In this document: in pieces, positions 31,997 to 45,347 of the stretch
Layout: every line of letters starts with the position of its first letter
Numbering within the stretch: the stretch's first letter is position 1
Assembly: GCF_932526225.1 (NCBI RefSeq)
Contig: NC_064044.1
Coordinates: forward strand, 4,581,747-4,645,746
Reading direction: 5' to 3'
DNA length: 64,000 bases
Source: Nematostella vectensis
Lineage: Eukaryota > Cnidaria > Anthozoa > Actiniaria > Edwardsiidae
Program-made: the position numbers and the translations under genes
Notes under the pieces: model-generated
What the model was told of the DNA's origin: nothing
What the model saw: the letters and a program-made list of their open reading frames with translations, nothing else
Database searches by the model: none

Positions 31997-32790
31997 AATC
32001 CTTTATTGTTTTGCCGGATATAGCAAAGCCACATCGCGCAGGGGGTGACCGAAGCCGCGCCCGGCGCGATCGTCCAAACCGCCAGACAACAAAGAGTGGC
32101 ATTAAGGACCCTTCGTAATTTCGAACTAAGTGATTCATGAGTAATTGGTGCACTAGCGCCCTTGGAAGACTAGGAATGCAGGCGAGGATGATGGGGCCGG
32201 ATAGCAACGTAAGTGCCGCTCATAGGCCTGGACTGGACACAGTGGACGGCCCGCTGTGAGACAAACAACAGGAATTAGTAAACGGCGCTGTTTAAACTGG
32301 ATGGCTTTGGACCAACGCACACAAATAACCATTCCCCACGCGCGAATAGAAATATCTGGCCGTAACAAATTGCTCGAGGGATCATACGATTTTGTAGACT
32401 TTGTAACGAAGTTTGATTTACGGGAAAAGGTGTGAAATCCGACAAGGATAGCAGCCAAGAAACCAGAATCCGCATCGTCAGACAGTAGGGGGTGAATGCG
32501 ATGGAGTATATCCGGTGTAATCGGCAATTTCTGCTCACGTGCGTCGCCCAAAATGCGACGCAGGCCACGAGTAATAAGTTTAATGGCGAAGAGTTCTTAA
32601 AAGGTTACGGGGTAACCAAAATGTCGATGAAGGATATTGATTGCAGACAAATAGTTAGTAATAGTAGAATATTTGCAGTAAGTAGACAGATAAATAAGAA
32701 ACCTGGCAATCTTTCAATGTTGAGCGGGAATGGGTACCAATCCGTACGCTGAACAAAATCGTAGGTAGACACGCCACTGAGATCGTCGTG
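31997..32790 (-). mobile_element. DIRS-like tyrosine-recombinase fragment (unit B)
   Basis: Near copy of the fragment at 25165-25910, with ITPDILHRIHPLL, RKSNFVTKSTKSYDPSSN, WSKAIQFKQRRLLIPV. The C-terminal catalytic residues are missing here too. Confidence 0.7.
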
Positions 32791-33242
32791 TGCCTAACGT
32801 AGAGGCCGGTAAGGTATTTTCGAGTTTTACTGAAGCCGCGAAGGCATGGGATCCTAAATATTTACTACGTTACCACGAACTATTTATAGTTACTACGAAA
32901 TATTTCGTAGTAACATTTAGTAATATTCAAGCACTAGAAACTCTTTACCACGAGTATCTTTTTTTACTTGCGATTCCTTACTATAATATTGGCATATTCT
33001 TCTCTTATTATATTATGCTAACTGTCCGCTTTAGTTTCCTAATTATGACTGCAAAATGCATGTAAAAATAATTTATTATACTTTTTAAAAATTTCCTGAT
33101 ATAATTTTTATACGAAGGACCCCCTTCAAGTATCTATCGACCCTTCTATGTAGTAGCTACGCCTTCTGGAAATCGCACAATGTAAAACCCCCTGGGGCTT
33201 GTTTTTTTTTTTGTTTAGCTAAGAGTTTTAAGAAAAAAAGGA

Positions 33243-33641
33243 TACACCACAACACCGAGAAACCATCCACCTGCGATACACAAACACAGGGAGACCATGC
33301 AGATGGGATACACCCACACAGGAAGACCATGCAGATGGGATACGCCCAGACAGGGGGACCATGCATATGGGATACACCAAGACAGGGAAACCGTTTAGAT
33401 GGAATACAACCAGACAGGCAGACCATGCAGATGAAATAAACCCAGTCAAAGAGACCATGCAGATGGGATACACTCAGACAGGTAGTCCATGCAGATGGGA
33501 TACACCCAGACAGGAAGACCATGCAGATGGGATACACCCAGACAGGGAGACCATGCAGATAGGATACACCCACACAGGAAGACCATGCAAATGAGATACC
33601 CCCACACAGGAAGACCATGCAGATGAGATGAACCCAGACAG
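33243..33641. repeat. 32-bp minisatellite block at the B/C boundary
   Basis: About 12 units, nearly the same as the block at 26358-26757, lying exactly between units B and C. Confidence 0.92.
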
Positions 33642-34205
33642 GGGGTGTAATTTTCATAAGGACGATAAGATTTGGGCCATAGCGTACAATTAAAGGTGTG
33701 TGTATTTAACTAGTCCGATAAGTGAAAAACTCTCATACTAGCGTGGCAAAATGTGGCCGCGCCCCCTTCTTAATACTACTTTCTCGTTTGTTGATGGGAA
33801 TGAAAATTTCTAGAGGATATTTTATCATAAATACTTATCAAATGTCCACTCTGTTTGTAGTGATTGTCTTATTCTCCTTTTATTGAAAACTCAATCTATC
33901 ATGTTTACAGGTGTAAAGATTAACATAGGCCGCAAGGGCCGCAATAAATATTGTGCAAAGTGCAAATTGTGGCTTGCATTTTATTTTGGTCTAATGCGAT
34001 GCACGTGTGTTAATTTTAAAACGCCTTATTGGACTTCTTTATTTTCATTAGAATATCACATTCCATATTTCGTCCTCAAAAGCACCCACTTCAAATAGAA
34101 AAGCCATCGATAGGAGAGGCGTCAATCATTGTTTTTCTAACCCCCTCAACCAAGAATGGAATTCGCTTCAAATGAAATCGCCCAATGCAAAGGTATCTAA
34201 CTAAG

Positions 34206-35094
34206 TCAAGCTGCACATCCGTAAAACTCAGCTCTCATAGTGATATGATAGTACCAAGCCTGAACTAAAATCCTGACGTAACGCGCCTTGATGAAAGGGA
34301 AGAACTCGTTCTTCACCAGAGTGGTCTGATCTGAGTTCGCAGGGAACACCTGAAGAAAAGCTCAAAATGTTATAATAACAACAACAATATAAAAGCTTTA
34401 TTCAGTTGAAATAAATGTACCTATCATATTGATAAAGATTCCCCTAATCTATCGTTAGACTGTACTCAACATAACACTGTTTTTACGTTGTCTTACCTTA
34501 ATCACACCATTCTCGTCTTCGTAACTCTGCCACTGATCTCCCGTCAGACTGTAATTCACGTTGTACTTAGTCACCCATTGGAGAAAGTCGTCGCGTCCCT
34601 GCGTTGCAACATGAGTAACCAATGTTACTCGGCCCAGGTCCACCTGCAGGTACTCGTCTTTTGAATTAATCTTGGCTGCCCATGCCCCAACGTGTTTCCC
34701 GCCAACAGTCTGGTTATTCAGGCGTCCGTAATAAGGGCTGCTTGAAGGTTCAAAACGTGACGAAGCCGTGATACTCGAGTCAGGAATGCTGCCATCTTCC
34801 ATTCCCAAAGGGTAAGACTTCTTAGCGCAACCTGACAAGATTCAAGGAGTGGCAAACCGCTGTTATTCTTCTGACTATACTTTATTCACATCTATATATA
34901 CAGTAAGTACGTCAACTTTGAACGTGTCGGGTGATATATACTGTAATGTTCTAGGTCGGATGCTAAAACAACTCTCTTCTCGTAGATCATCTGCTTAATA
35001 TTATCCTACTCTTCTCGCATATATACATAGCTCTCCGGCTCCTCTTCTTCTACCCATAATCCCTTACATCCGTTATGTAAGCCCTTACACTTCA
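34206..35094 (-). pseudogene. Gene copy C: discoidin gene lacking exon 1, nonsense in exon 2
   Basis: Exon 2 (35094-34942), exon 3 (34831-34497) and exon 4 (34349-34206) are present with their splice sites. Exon 2 has an in-frame TAG at 35008-35006 where copies A, B and E read Tyr in EEYDN. No exon 1 follows: homology stops at 36183, about where the others continue into exon 1, and a different block begins. Exon 4 also changes the usual FPGN to FPAN. The F5/8C coding sequence itself is open. Confidence 0.85.
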
Positions 35095-37117
35095 CTGATC
35101 ACGGTTCCTGACCACAATCCTACATACTGTAAACTTTTCCGCAAACGTGTTTTCTGTCATTTTTATTGGGCAGGATGCAGTATGAACTTGCCTTTAAATT
35201 CGTGTGAGATAAACATTTTGAGGTTAGTTTATAAATGGTTAGTATAGCATAACAGCTTAGGATTAGACATGAAGAAAGAAAATATTATTTTCTTAAAATA
35301 GATTTGTTTGCAAATTTATCCTCGGCTACCTCAAAAATCTATAAGATGTGGGACTACCTTAAGCGCGTTAATCAACCCTCGTCTTTGCGCCCCCCTGACT
35401 GATGTGTGCATTTCCAACACGCTCTCGATTTGCATACCGCTGTGTGGCGTGAAATTGACAACCCCCGCCACCACGAAAAAACAACCCGAGATAGTCCCTC
35501 ACTTCAAAAAATTCCCCTGCCCCATAAAAGCGCTTCTATGTAGTCTAGTCGATCATAGAAGTTGTCTAAAGGACCGAATTTGATCAGTGACAAATATCTC
35601 TAAAATTCTACGGTTGATCTGAAATATTGCGGAAAATGTGTTTTTATCAGTTTTGCGGAAAGATCTTCTAAATTGGTAGTGTTATTCAAATTGTTGCAAC
35701 TTTCTTTCTTAACATAGCCAGAACCAAATTTGACATGAGTTATTGCACACAATTGGCGGGTCGAAATTCTAAATATATATCTAACTTTTTTTTCTCTTCC
35801 ACAGATTTTTTTCTAACTTTCACAGAGGCTGTATCACCACATTAAACTGATTCTGGTAGTGTCGTCAAAAAGCTAACGCTCAATTTTGCGTCAGTCTCAA
35901 ATAAGTGAAAAACATATTGTTTACTTTTTATGTGCTACTACATTATTGTTAATACAAATACAATTTTTAAAAGTGTGCACCCTCCATACATTGGGTCATC
36001 TTTGGTAAAAAATCTGGAGCAATTGCATAAACATTGACTGTTCTGTGCGAAGTTTAAAATTGATAACGCCCTGTTTATGATCTGTGATTAACGCGCGAGC
36101 GACCTTAACCCAAATCCGCTGAATTCAGCTGCGTTCACTTTTGTAATTAACTAGTCCTCTATGTTGCCACATAACGGCTCGCAGTCGCTAATTGCAGCTT
36201 TACTTCAAAGAATGGAAACTTGCTGGGAGATAATACAGTTATTCTTTTACGAGATGACTTTAGTTAATTAAAGAGATAGATGATGGAAATAATATAGTTT
36301 GCTTATTATGAGTTCAAAATGCACGTCTTTCTTTTGCGAAAATAATTCATCATATTATTTGAAAATTCCCCGTGATAAACCCATTATATGCAGTACACCC
36401 TTCAAGTATCTATCGGCCCTTTTATGTGGTAGCTACGCCATATGGAAATCGCACAATGCAACACCCCCTGGGACTTGTTTTTAGATGTATCTAAGAATTT
36501 CAAATGTTTCAAATATTATTTTCCGTTTTATTTCATCATTAATTATTTTTGTCCATTTTTTTATTACTTTCTACTCACCTACGAGTCGTATCAAAAGAAG
36601 TCTTTATCTTATTTCAAGGTTTTCAAGGTTGATTTTGACATACTAGATGGTGCAAAATGATTTCAACCCGATATCTGATAATTTAGGCAATATTTGAAAG
36701 AATATCTAGACATCGTTAAATACGTCACAGACAGCTCAAAATAGCCCAGTCTGAATAGGGTTAACAACAGCTTTGAGAGAGCAAAATTTACCCACCCTCC
36801 CCCCAAATAACCGAGGTAAAAAAAATTCAAGCGCTTTTGTGAAAGTCAAAAGAGACCAAAACATGAAAAATTCACTACTTTTTAGATTTTAGGAAACCTG
36901 TGTGTAGGAAAAGATTGCCATGGTAACATGGAGAGTCTCCTCGACATGTCAATGGCATTAAAATTCCGCAGATAGATTTTAGGGAACGTCACCAAGTTTT
37001 AATCTCTTAGCTGCTATGGTTCAGAAGTTATAGCAATTTTACAGAAGGGGGGGCTTAAAGAGCCCCCCCCTCTGTCTGAAAAGGGTTAAAATGGAATAGT
37101 CCAGTGCAAGAAGTTGT

Positions 37118-40100
37118 CCAATACTGTCCGGTCGTCGACCATCGGATTCCGGTCGTCGACCATCGGATTCCGGTCGTCGACCATCGGATTCCGGTCGTCG
37201 ACCATCGGATTCTGGTCGTCGACCATCGGATTCCGGTGGTGAACTGACTTAGACTTATTAATTAAGTCTTCTTAAACAAACCTCACTTATAGCGGGGCTT
37301 CCTGTGGTATTTTCTAAGTACGTACATGTATTTGCACAACCTGCAGTGTTTCATTGGTGACTGGGCAACTAAGCCTTGTTTCTACCCTAGTTTTCTGTGG
37401 GTCTTCGTTACTCTGTGTTATTAGTTGCGGCTCTCTGTGGTATTTTCTAACTACGCACATGTATTTGCACAACCTGCAGTGTTTCATTGGTGACTGGGCA
37501 ACTTAGCCTTGTTTCTACCGTAGTTTTCTGTGGGTCTTCGTTACTCTGTGTTATTAGTTGCGGCTCCCTGTGGTACTATCTTCATTTGGGGGAGGGGGAG
37601 GGGGGCCCTACCATAACTGTTAAAACACGAGGCAACATACCAGTATTGTGTTCTTTTGTGTTTCCAGTACCCGCGAAAGAGCACGGTTTAAAAAGGCATT
37701 CTTAAAAAACGATGTAAAACACCAATACTATTGTCTTTCGTCGGTTAGCATACTAATATTGTGTTATCTTTGTCGTTCAAATACTAGCGAATGAGAACAG
37801 GGTGACTTTTTGTCTCCGCATGCGCATCACATCCCATGTCCAGGGCCGAGTAGTGAGATTCCACGCACGATGTTTACAAATATGTTGAACTTTTGGACCT
37901 CAATTATTTGCTTTACGCAAGCAGGAAGGCCTTTTTTCAGAGGATGTCTATGTCAGTATGCTATTGCAAGGTATCTATAGAGTTCATTTAGCAGTTCGGC
38001 TTTTTTATGTTGCATTTCTCAACTTTTGAATCTCTGGGATATGCAAATAAATCAGGTGAAAGAGCAATGAACGGAATATTACATATGTGAATTATACAAT
38101 CTTGAAGGTAGAAACCAAAGAATTTATAAAACATACGCTATTTCGTGATGTAAAAGGTTTGTTATTATCTTAAACTGTTGAAATCTAGCTTAAATTCGCG
38201 GAGCTAGTGTAACAACGACAGTAGACTGTAATGGGGGCGGTACAGGTACCGGGTTTTACTTCGCTGTTACAGACTGAAGGTTTACAAGATCTGACTGCGG
38301 CTTCTACCGCACCCCTTTTTATATGGTCCTACAACGGCGCCCTTGGGTAATCCGACGCTGACAACCATGGAAAGCTTTTATCTCTGTTTAGATAAAGACC
38401 TCAGCCAATTAGCGTCCGAGGAACGAACTCCCCCCCCCCATGAGTATGTCGGTTTGTTACCCTTGGGCTACCGTGACTTACGTAATGTTCACATGTTGCT
38501 ACTAACTACGGTTGTCACACACTAAATGCTAGCTGTGCTAGTGCGCATGGCAAGATACACACATGAATATGATGATTGACAAGATTTCAATCATTTTTGC
38601 GCACGAAATCTGAAACCGTACTAAATCCTAATTTTGCCGAGGGCCAGGTCTGAATCCTACACAGGGCAAACCCTGTGTGAACTCAGACCTAACTTTTCTT
38701 CCTTCGTTAAGAGAAATTGACGACCAAATTCCGATTGTCAAATACCCCTGGAAAAGGGACGCGCCACTCCTTCTTTTCCACTGGGTCAAGGGTCACCTTT
38801 TTTTTCGCTATCCTATTTCATAGGAACGGCTAAAGTTGCTTTGTTTGTATAACTTGCTTAACAAACAGAACGCCTTTTAGTTGAATAAACAAAACATACT
38901 TGTAACGGTCCTTAACTTCAGGAAGGTCGGTGTTTAATTAAAGTAAGATATTTAGTTGTCAAAGATGACGTTAATCTATATTTCGTTATTTTCCGCCGTG
39001 ACACTAGACTTCGGTGAAATAGTGGGCCATGTAGAAGCTATCGGAAGATTTCACCACATTGGATTGGTTAGGATTGATGCAACACAGACGAAGGGAATAC
39101 AATAGAACAATGAGGGTAATCTAGCCAATCATGTTAGGCCTTACGAGCGGACTTCTACACTTCTGGAAATAGTCACAAATTTGTGAAATTGCCAAAAATT
39201 ATAATTATTAAAACCGAATTACCAAAACATACAGGCTTTGTACCACACTATTCCAACACTACGTGTGTTCCATGAACATTAGCTTGGATGGGTAGCACGA
39301 TTGATTTATTTTGAAAATTGGGGAATACGACGAAATAAAAACCACTTAGAGCTTCAGGGCTCAGTACTACGCATACTGTGTTGTACATTATGACATTTGG
39401 TTAATAAAATTTGTGACTGAAAAACAAATCTTGTTCAAGTTTTAGTATTTGGCTAGTGAATGAACAAGAGATCGGAATTTGTAGGAATTGATTTCGATAG
39501 TATTCAAATAAATGTTGATTCACTGTGTTTGCAATAAATTAAATCACAGGAATCTATCGCGTTTATTTGGTCTGCGCAATACACAGAGCGTGTACCACAG
39601 GTTCTTCCCTTGTAACATAAATACTGATATGTATACTGTATACATCCTAGCATGTATAACAAAATTGGATATCCAGCAGATTTTAGAAGAAATATCCAAT
39701 GTTCTTTGAAATGGCCATATTACAAATTTAAGCAATTTGAGCGTCTAAAACTGTCATATATATGTTAAAAACATTCTAACGTAGTTTATTTGCAGCTCTT
39801 GACATTTCCCGGTAAATTTGGCTGCAATCGGTGTAAAATTCTTTGAATATTTGAAATTCTTTGAGAAATAATGCTATTTAAAAAACAAAGTTATTTAGAG
39901 AGCAAGATTTGGAATGTATACAAAAATGCTTCAGTGATTCCCGGACAATAGTAAATTACGAACAACAATGGCGCGTTATTTTGAGCCCGTGTTACAAGTG
40001 GCCATTCCAAGCGCATGCTCCTGCAAAAAGTCACCCGGAGTCCGATGGATTCCGGTCGGCGGATGGATGCATCGGACGACCAGAATACCACATGTCTTAG

Positions 40101-40441
40101 GCCAGAAGAGGCGAATATTATATGCAAAATAATGTCAATAATCATATGCAAAACCAATAAGCGCCTCCATCGCCGGGCTACGTAGACCCCTTCCCCAACG
40201 AAAAAAGCACACAGGGAACCCGGTGTGCATATGGAGCCGCAATAAAATATCACAGGAAGCCCCATTGGGATTATCAATCCCGTTATCAGGATAAAACCGA
40301 GTCAGGATAAAATACCACAGGAAGCCCCGTTATAAGTGAGGTTTGAGTAAGAGAACTAAAAACCTTAAGCCTAAGTCAGTTCACCACCGGAATCCGATGG
40401 TTGACGACCGGAGTCCATCGGAATGCAGTTGACAGTATTGG
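37118..40441. mobile_element. 3.3-kb inverted-repeat element, copy 1
   Basis: The left end (CCAATACTGTC, then 21-bp repeats, TGGTGAACTGACTTAG, CCTCACTTATAGCGGGG, TTCCTGTGGTATTTT) is found inverted at the right end (40290-40441), giving arms of roughly 150-200 bp. Inside, a 134-bp stretch at 37300-37435 is duplicated in tandem; copy 2 has it once. No transposase was recognised, so it is either non-autonomous or of a type I cannot name. Confidence 0.75.
37129..37241. repeat. 21-bp tandem repeat, five units, in the left inverted arm
   Basis: GTCGTCGACCATCGGATTCC plus G repeats five times (one unit has a T for C); copy 2 (53477-53565) has four. The right arm has a single related unit. Subterminal repeats of this kind often bind transposases; here that is inference. 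Confidence 0.9.
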
Positions 40442-40759
40442 AAATGTGTGCAATCCAAAGAGGTCTAATTAAGTTAAGCTGCACATCCGTAAAACTCCGC
40501 TCTCATAGTGATATAGCTATACCAAGCCTGTACTACAATCCTGACGTAACGCGCTTTGATGACAGGGGAGAACTCGTTCTTCACCACAGTGGTCTGACCT
40601 GAGTTGCCAGGGAAAATCTTAAAAAAAAGAAGCTCAAAATGTAATAGTAACAACAACAATATAAAAGCTTTCTTCTGTTAACATCAGTTTACCTCACATA
40701 TTGATAAAGATTCTTTCACTAATCTCCCCCCAGACTGTACTAAACATAACAGTATTTTT

Positions 40760-41667
40760 AGCGGAGCCAGCGCGGCGCTCCATAGGTATAGAAATTGGTC
40801 ATAAATTAGGCGACTCAAAAATTGTGGTCAATGACGTCATGTCACACGCTGTCAGCTATCTGTACCACTCACGTGACCAGCTCCTGCGATCAGGCCAGCT
40901 AATTGATTGATCGCTCTAAACCAATAAGAGACTAGTTCCAGCAAGAACCGGGGGGTACTTGAAAAAGACGGGGGGGGAATTAAGCCTTTTCTCTGATTTT
41001 CCACGAACAAATGACGGAATACATGATTTTAGAAACGAATTGACAAGAAAAAGTATTTAATTGAGAGAATGCAACTGATTAGCCAGTCAAATGGCCGTAT
41101 GAAAATGAGAATTTGAAGGATATTTCTGTCTAAGGAACAGCTTTGTACTTTTACAAGCTGGGAAAATCTTTAACTGTCGCGGTATATAAAATCGTGCAAG
41201 GGGAATTCGTGCATCATCAGTCAAAAACCCTGTGAATTCCCACGAACTTTTACCTTTTAACACTAAAAAATATTATTCTTAGGAATAAAAACGTGTCCCA
41301 GGTAAATAGAAAATCGCAAAATAAGTCCAAATAGATGAACCACCGAACGATGAAGTAAATATCGAGCCAATTTTTCAAACAGTTTTCTGCGCGCGCGCTG
41401 ACGTGCACTGGAATGACGCCATGAGCGCGCGCTGTTGTGAAGTTTTTTTTGTCCTTAGCGTTTTGCGTTTTTTGCGTAGAATTATAAATAATTTTATAAA
41501 AGAAATAAAATATTTTTTGTGTGCTTTCGTCGAGTTTTGAAAACCTCGGTGTTTGTTTGGGGGATTCTCGAGCAGATGTTGTTATTATGGATCTTTTTTT
41601 TTATCCTCAAATGAAGTTATAGTCTAGACACTCTTTTCTTCAGGTAGGCTGGTAGGCTGGCTCCGCT
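40760..41667. mobile_element. 908-bp element with 12-bp inverted ends in intron 3 of copy D
   Basis: Bounded by AGCGGAGCCAGC and its inverse GCTGGCTCCGCT, absent from intron 3 of copies A, B, C and E, present in F (56956-57856). It is followed by TTTTAGGCAGTGCCTAAATC, a string also seen at 60298. No coding capacity. Confidence 0.7.
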
Positions 41668-41704
41668 TTTAGGCAGTGCCTAAATCTATATATTTTGTTT
41701 ACTT

Positions 41705-42355
41705 ACCTTAATCACACCATTCCCGTCTTGGTTACTCTGCCACTGTTCTCCCGTCAGACTATACTTCACACTGTACACGTGTTCTTACCTTAATCACACC
41801 ATTCCCGTCTTGGTAACTCTGCCACTGTTCTCCCGTCAGACTGTACTTCACACTGTACATGTGTCTTACCTTAATCACACCATTCACGTCTTGGTAACTC
41901 TGCCACTGATCTCCCCTCAGACTGTACTCCACACTGTACATGTGTCTTACCTTAATCACACCATTCCCCTCTTGGTAACTCTGCCACTGATCTCCCGTCA
42001 GACTATACTTCACACTGTACATGTGTCTTACCTTAATCACACCATTTCCGTCTGGGTAACTCTGCCACTGATTTCCCGTCAGACAGTACTCAACACTGTG
42101 AATGTGTCTTACCTTAATTACACCATTCCCCTCTTGGTAACTCTGCCACTGATCTCCCGTCAGACTATACTTCACACTGTACATGTGTCTTACCTTAATC
42201 ACACCATTTCCGTCTGGGTAACTCTGCCACTGATTTCCCGTCAGACAGTACTCAACACTGTGAATGTGTCTTACCTTAATTACACCATTTACGTCTTGGT
42301 AACTCTGCCACTGATCTTCCTTCAGACTGTATTCCACGGTGTACATGTGCCTTAC
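41705..42355 (-). repeat. 81-bp tandem array of exon 3 end plus 5' splice site (copy D)
   Basis: Nine successive copies of the end of exon 3 (TGDQWQSYQDGNGVIK-type) are each followed by a donor: GTAAGACACATGTACAG in most, GTAAGT in the last. The 81-bp period equals 27 codons and keeps the frame through eight units; one junction near 41781 has an extra base (GTAAGAACACGTG). Two-unit blocks alternate (HIHSVEYC and HMYSVKYS types), a 162-bp higher-order period. Confidence 0.92.
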
Positions 42356-44157
42356 CTTTATCACACCATTCCCGTATTGGTAACTCTGCCACTGTTCTCC
42401 CGTCAGACTGTATTCCACGGTGTACACAGTCACCCACTGCATATAACCTGTTTCTTTCGGGCGCCCTTGCGTTGCAACATGGGTAACCCATGTGAATCGG
42501 CCCAGGTCCACCTGTAGGTACTCGTCTTTTTTATTAATCTTGGCTGCCCATGCCCCCCCGTGTATATTGCTAATGGCTTGGTTATTCAGGCGTCCATAAT
42601 AAGGGCTGTGTGATGCACTATAATGTGACGAAGCCGTGATACTCGAGTCAGGAATGCTGCCATCTTCCATTCCCAAAGGGTAAGACTTCTTAGCGCAACC
42701 TGACAAGATTCAAGGAGTGGCAAACCGCTGTTATTCTTCTAACTATACTTTATTCACACCAACAGTAAGTACGTCAACTCTGAGCGTTTCGGGTGATATA
42801 TACTGTAATGTTCTAGGTCGGATGCTAAAACAACGGCAATATTCTCGTAGATCATCTGCTTAATATTATCCTACTCTTCTCGCATATATACATAGCTCTC
42901 CGGCTCCTCTTCTTCTACCCATAATCCCTTACATCCGTTATGTAAGCCCTTACACTTCACTGATCACGGTTCCTGACCACAATCCTACATACTGTATACT
43001 TTTTCGCAAGCGTGTTTTCTGTCATTTTATGGGGCAGGATGCAGTATGAACTTGCCTTTAAATTCGTGTGAGATAAACATTTTGAGGTTAGTTTATAAAT
43101 GGTTAGTATAGCATAACAGCTTAGGATTAGACATGAAGAAAGAAAATATTATTTTCTTAAAATAGATTTGTTTGCAAATTTATCCTCGGCTACCTCAAAA
43201 ATCTATAAGATGTGGGACTGCCTTAAGCGGGTTAATCAACCCTCGTCTTTGCGCCCCCCTGACTGATGTGTGCAATTCCAACACGCTCTCGATTTGCATA
43301 CCGCTGTGTGGTGTGAAATTGACAACTACCGCCACCACGACAAAACAACCCGAGATAGTCCCTCACTTCAAAAAATTCCCCTGCCCCATAAAAGCGCTTC
43401 TATGTAGTCTAGTCGATCATAGAAGTTGTCTAAAGGACCGAATTTTATCAGTGACAAATATCTCTAAAATTCTACGGTTGATCTGAAATATTGCAGAAAA
43501 TGTGTTTTTATCAGTTTTGCGGAAAGATCTTCTAAATTGGTAGTGTTATTCAAATTGTTGCAACTTTCTTTCTTAACATAGCCAGAACCAAATTTGACAT
43601 GAGTTATTGCACACAATTGGCGGTTGTATCTGAAAAAAAGGCTAACATAGACGCTTTTCGAACGGACTGAACTTCGCCGTCAATTTTTCGGGTCGAAATT
43701 CTAAATATATATCTAACTTTTTTTCTCTTCCACAGATTTTTTTCTAACTTTCACAGAGGCTGTATCACCACATTGAACTGATTCTGGTAGTGTCGTCAAA
43801 AAGCTAACGCTCAATTTTGCGTCAGTCTCAAATAAGTAATGTCGTTTACTTTTTATGTGCTACTACATTATTGCGTGTTAATACAAATACAATTTTTAAA
43901 AGTGTGCACCCTCCATACATTGGGTCATCTTTGGTAAAAAATCTGGAGCAATCGCATAAACATTGACTGTTCTGTGCGAAGTTTAAAATTGATAACGCCC
44001 TGTTTATGATCTGTGATTAACGCGCGAGCGACCTCAACCCAAATCCGCTGAATTCAGCTCCGTTCACTTTTGTAACCAACTAGTCCTCTATGTTGCCACA
44101 TAACGGCTTGCAGTAAAATGTGCTACTGACTCAGAGACCATTCGGGACATATCTTAA

Positions 44158-44216
44158 CTAGCATTTGGCAGCTTTTTTAACTGTAGAATAACAGTAACAG
44201 TTTTCGGTTAACATAC
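44158..44216 (-). other. Start of intron 1 and the 12-bp exon-end repeat of copy D
   Basis: Just upstream of the GTATGT donor, GCGGATATAAGA-type 12-bp units (peptide ADIR) occur twice in copies A, B and D and three times in E (52083-52120). The exon end therefore also varies by tandem duplication. Confidence 0.7.
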
Positions 44217-45347
44217 CTCTTATATCCGCTCTTATATCTGCGTAAACATAGTCTTTCATTTTCACGAGTTCGCGAGGCAGGTTAACGTGTGTAACCTTCA
44301 TACGCTTGCATCTCCCTTTTTTCATGTCGTAGTTGATGCTGGCGCAGTTTTCTTTGTCGTCATAGCAGAGTTTGTAGCATTCCCAAAGTTCCCCAACATC
44401 TGTCTCGTTGTAGGGAGATGCAAGGAGTGAATGGCCAAACATGGAGTTCCTTGTTTTCTGATTTGCCGATGTGAGAGGGAATACGAAAAGGCAAAGAAAG
44501 AGAAGCATGTCTTAACTATGTGTCGTCTTCGTGTTTTTTTGAATGAGTGACTCACATGATGGAATACATCTTCTTTAGAAAGGAGGGTACCATGCTGAGA
44601 TGGTAGAATTATCCTTTGGGGAAACAAAATGGGGAAAATACAGCATGATAATTGTGATCGCAAATTTCATTTTCTGTTCAAGGTGTTGTGCGAAACATTT
44701 TAGGGATTTTTAAAAATAATATATATTGAAACTTAACGCACAACTACAACGAGGTTGCTGAACAAACATACATTTTTCTTCCATCAGTCCATACCTAAAT
44801 ATTGACTCCTACCTTTTACTGATTAAAAGCTAACACCATCTGTCGAAGCCTGAGCATGCGCATGGACTATCGTAATTTCTATTATTACTTCTACGTCGAT
44901 CATTCTTAAATATTTTACCTTCAACGTCTTATTCTTAACCCTTCCTTTATACTCCAGTCGGCAGAATCTTAGACTCCTATTTCATAATTGTTGAGTCAAA
45001 TTCGGAACTCTTTTTTGGTAACATAACCCATGTATATTAATGTCCCTGAATAAATAGAGACAAGTACTGTATAAGGAAACACTTGTAATCATTATTTCAC
45101 CCATTCTACGCTAAATGTACACATTGGGAGGTGGAAAATTGGGGAAAAGTCATAACCAGCTTTTTAAATGTTTATGTGATTCACATGATGGAAGAATGAC
45201 ACATGATGGAATGCATCTTCTTTTGAGAGGAGTAGAATCAAAAAGCCCAAACTGTCGCGATCTCTTACCAGAACAATAAATACAATACACCAAAAACTGG
45301 AAATCGACTCTGCCAAATTTTCGTTTTTAATAAGACTTCTTCAGGGC

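Larger units (their letters stand above)
26757..33242. repeat. Segmental-duplication unit B
   Basis: Matches unit A without its LINE and MITE, and matches unit C at an offset of about 6,884 bp (for example 26999 against 33883). Contains gene copy B, PLE fragments and a DIRS fragment. Confidence 0.88.
36184..40455. repeat. Block X1, a 4.27-kb segment repeated at 52531-56652
   Basis: Starts TCGCTAATTGCAGC in both copies but joins different flanks: in C it follows the intron side of exon 1 (36183), in E it follows the exon 1 upstream region (52530). Its first 300 bp are a diverged version of the unit ends near 26160 and 33060 (AAGTATCTATCGGCCC; CCCCCTGGGACTTGTTTTT). Most of the rest is an inverted-repeat element (next entry). 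No protein-coding gene is supported; ORFs at 40277-39891 and elsewhere have no recognisable family. Confidence 0.8.
40474..44508 (-). pseudogene. Gene copy D: PAN + discoidin gene with an 81-bp donor array, nonsense in exon 2
   Basis: Exon 1 44508-44217 (open, donor GTATGT), exon 2 42959-42804 with TAG at 42873-42871 (same change as copy C), exon 3 42699-42356 to its first donor (344 bp, three codons longer than A-C), then an 81-bp tandem array of the exon end (to 41705), an inserted 908-bp element, and exon 4 40617-40474 (acceptor AAG rather than CAG; stop TAA). If exon 2 were skipped or the stop read through, the array could add up to eight 27-residue segments of discoidin sequence. As written it is broken. 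Confidence 0.8.

Noticed and set aside
39891..40277. A 128-codon ORF inside block X1 (also 56088-56474 in X2)
   Set aside because: No recognisable family, and conservation equals that of the surrounding non-coding sequence.
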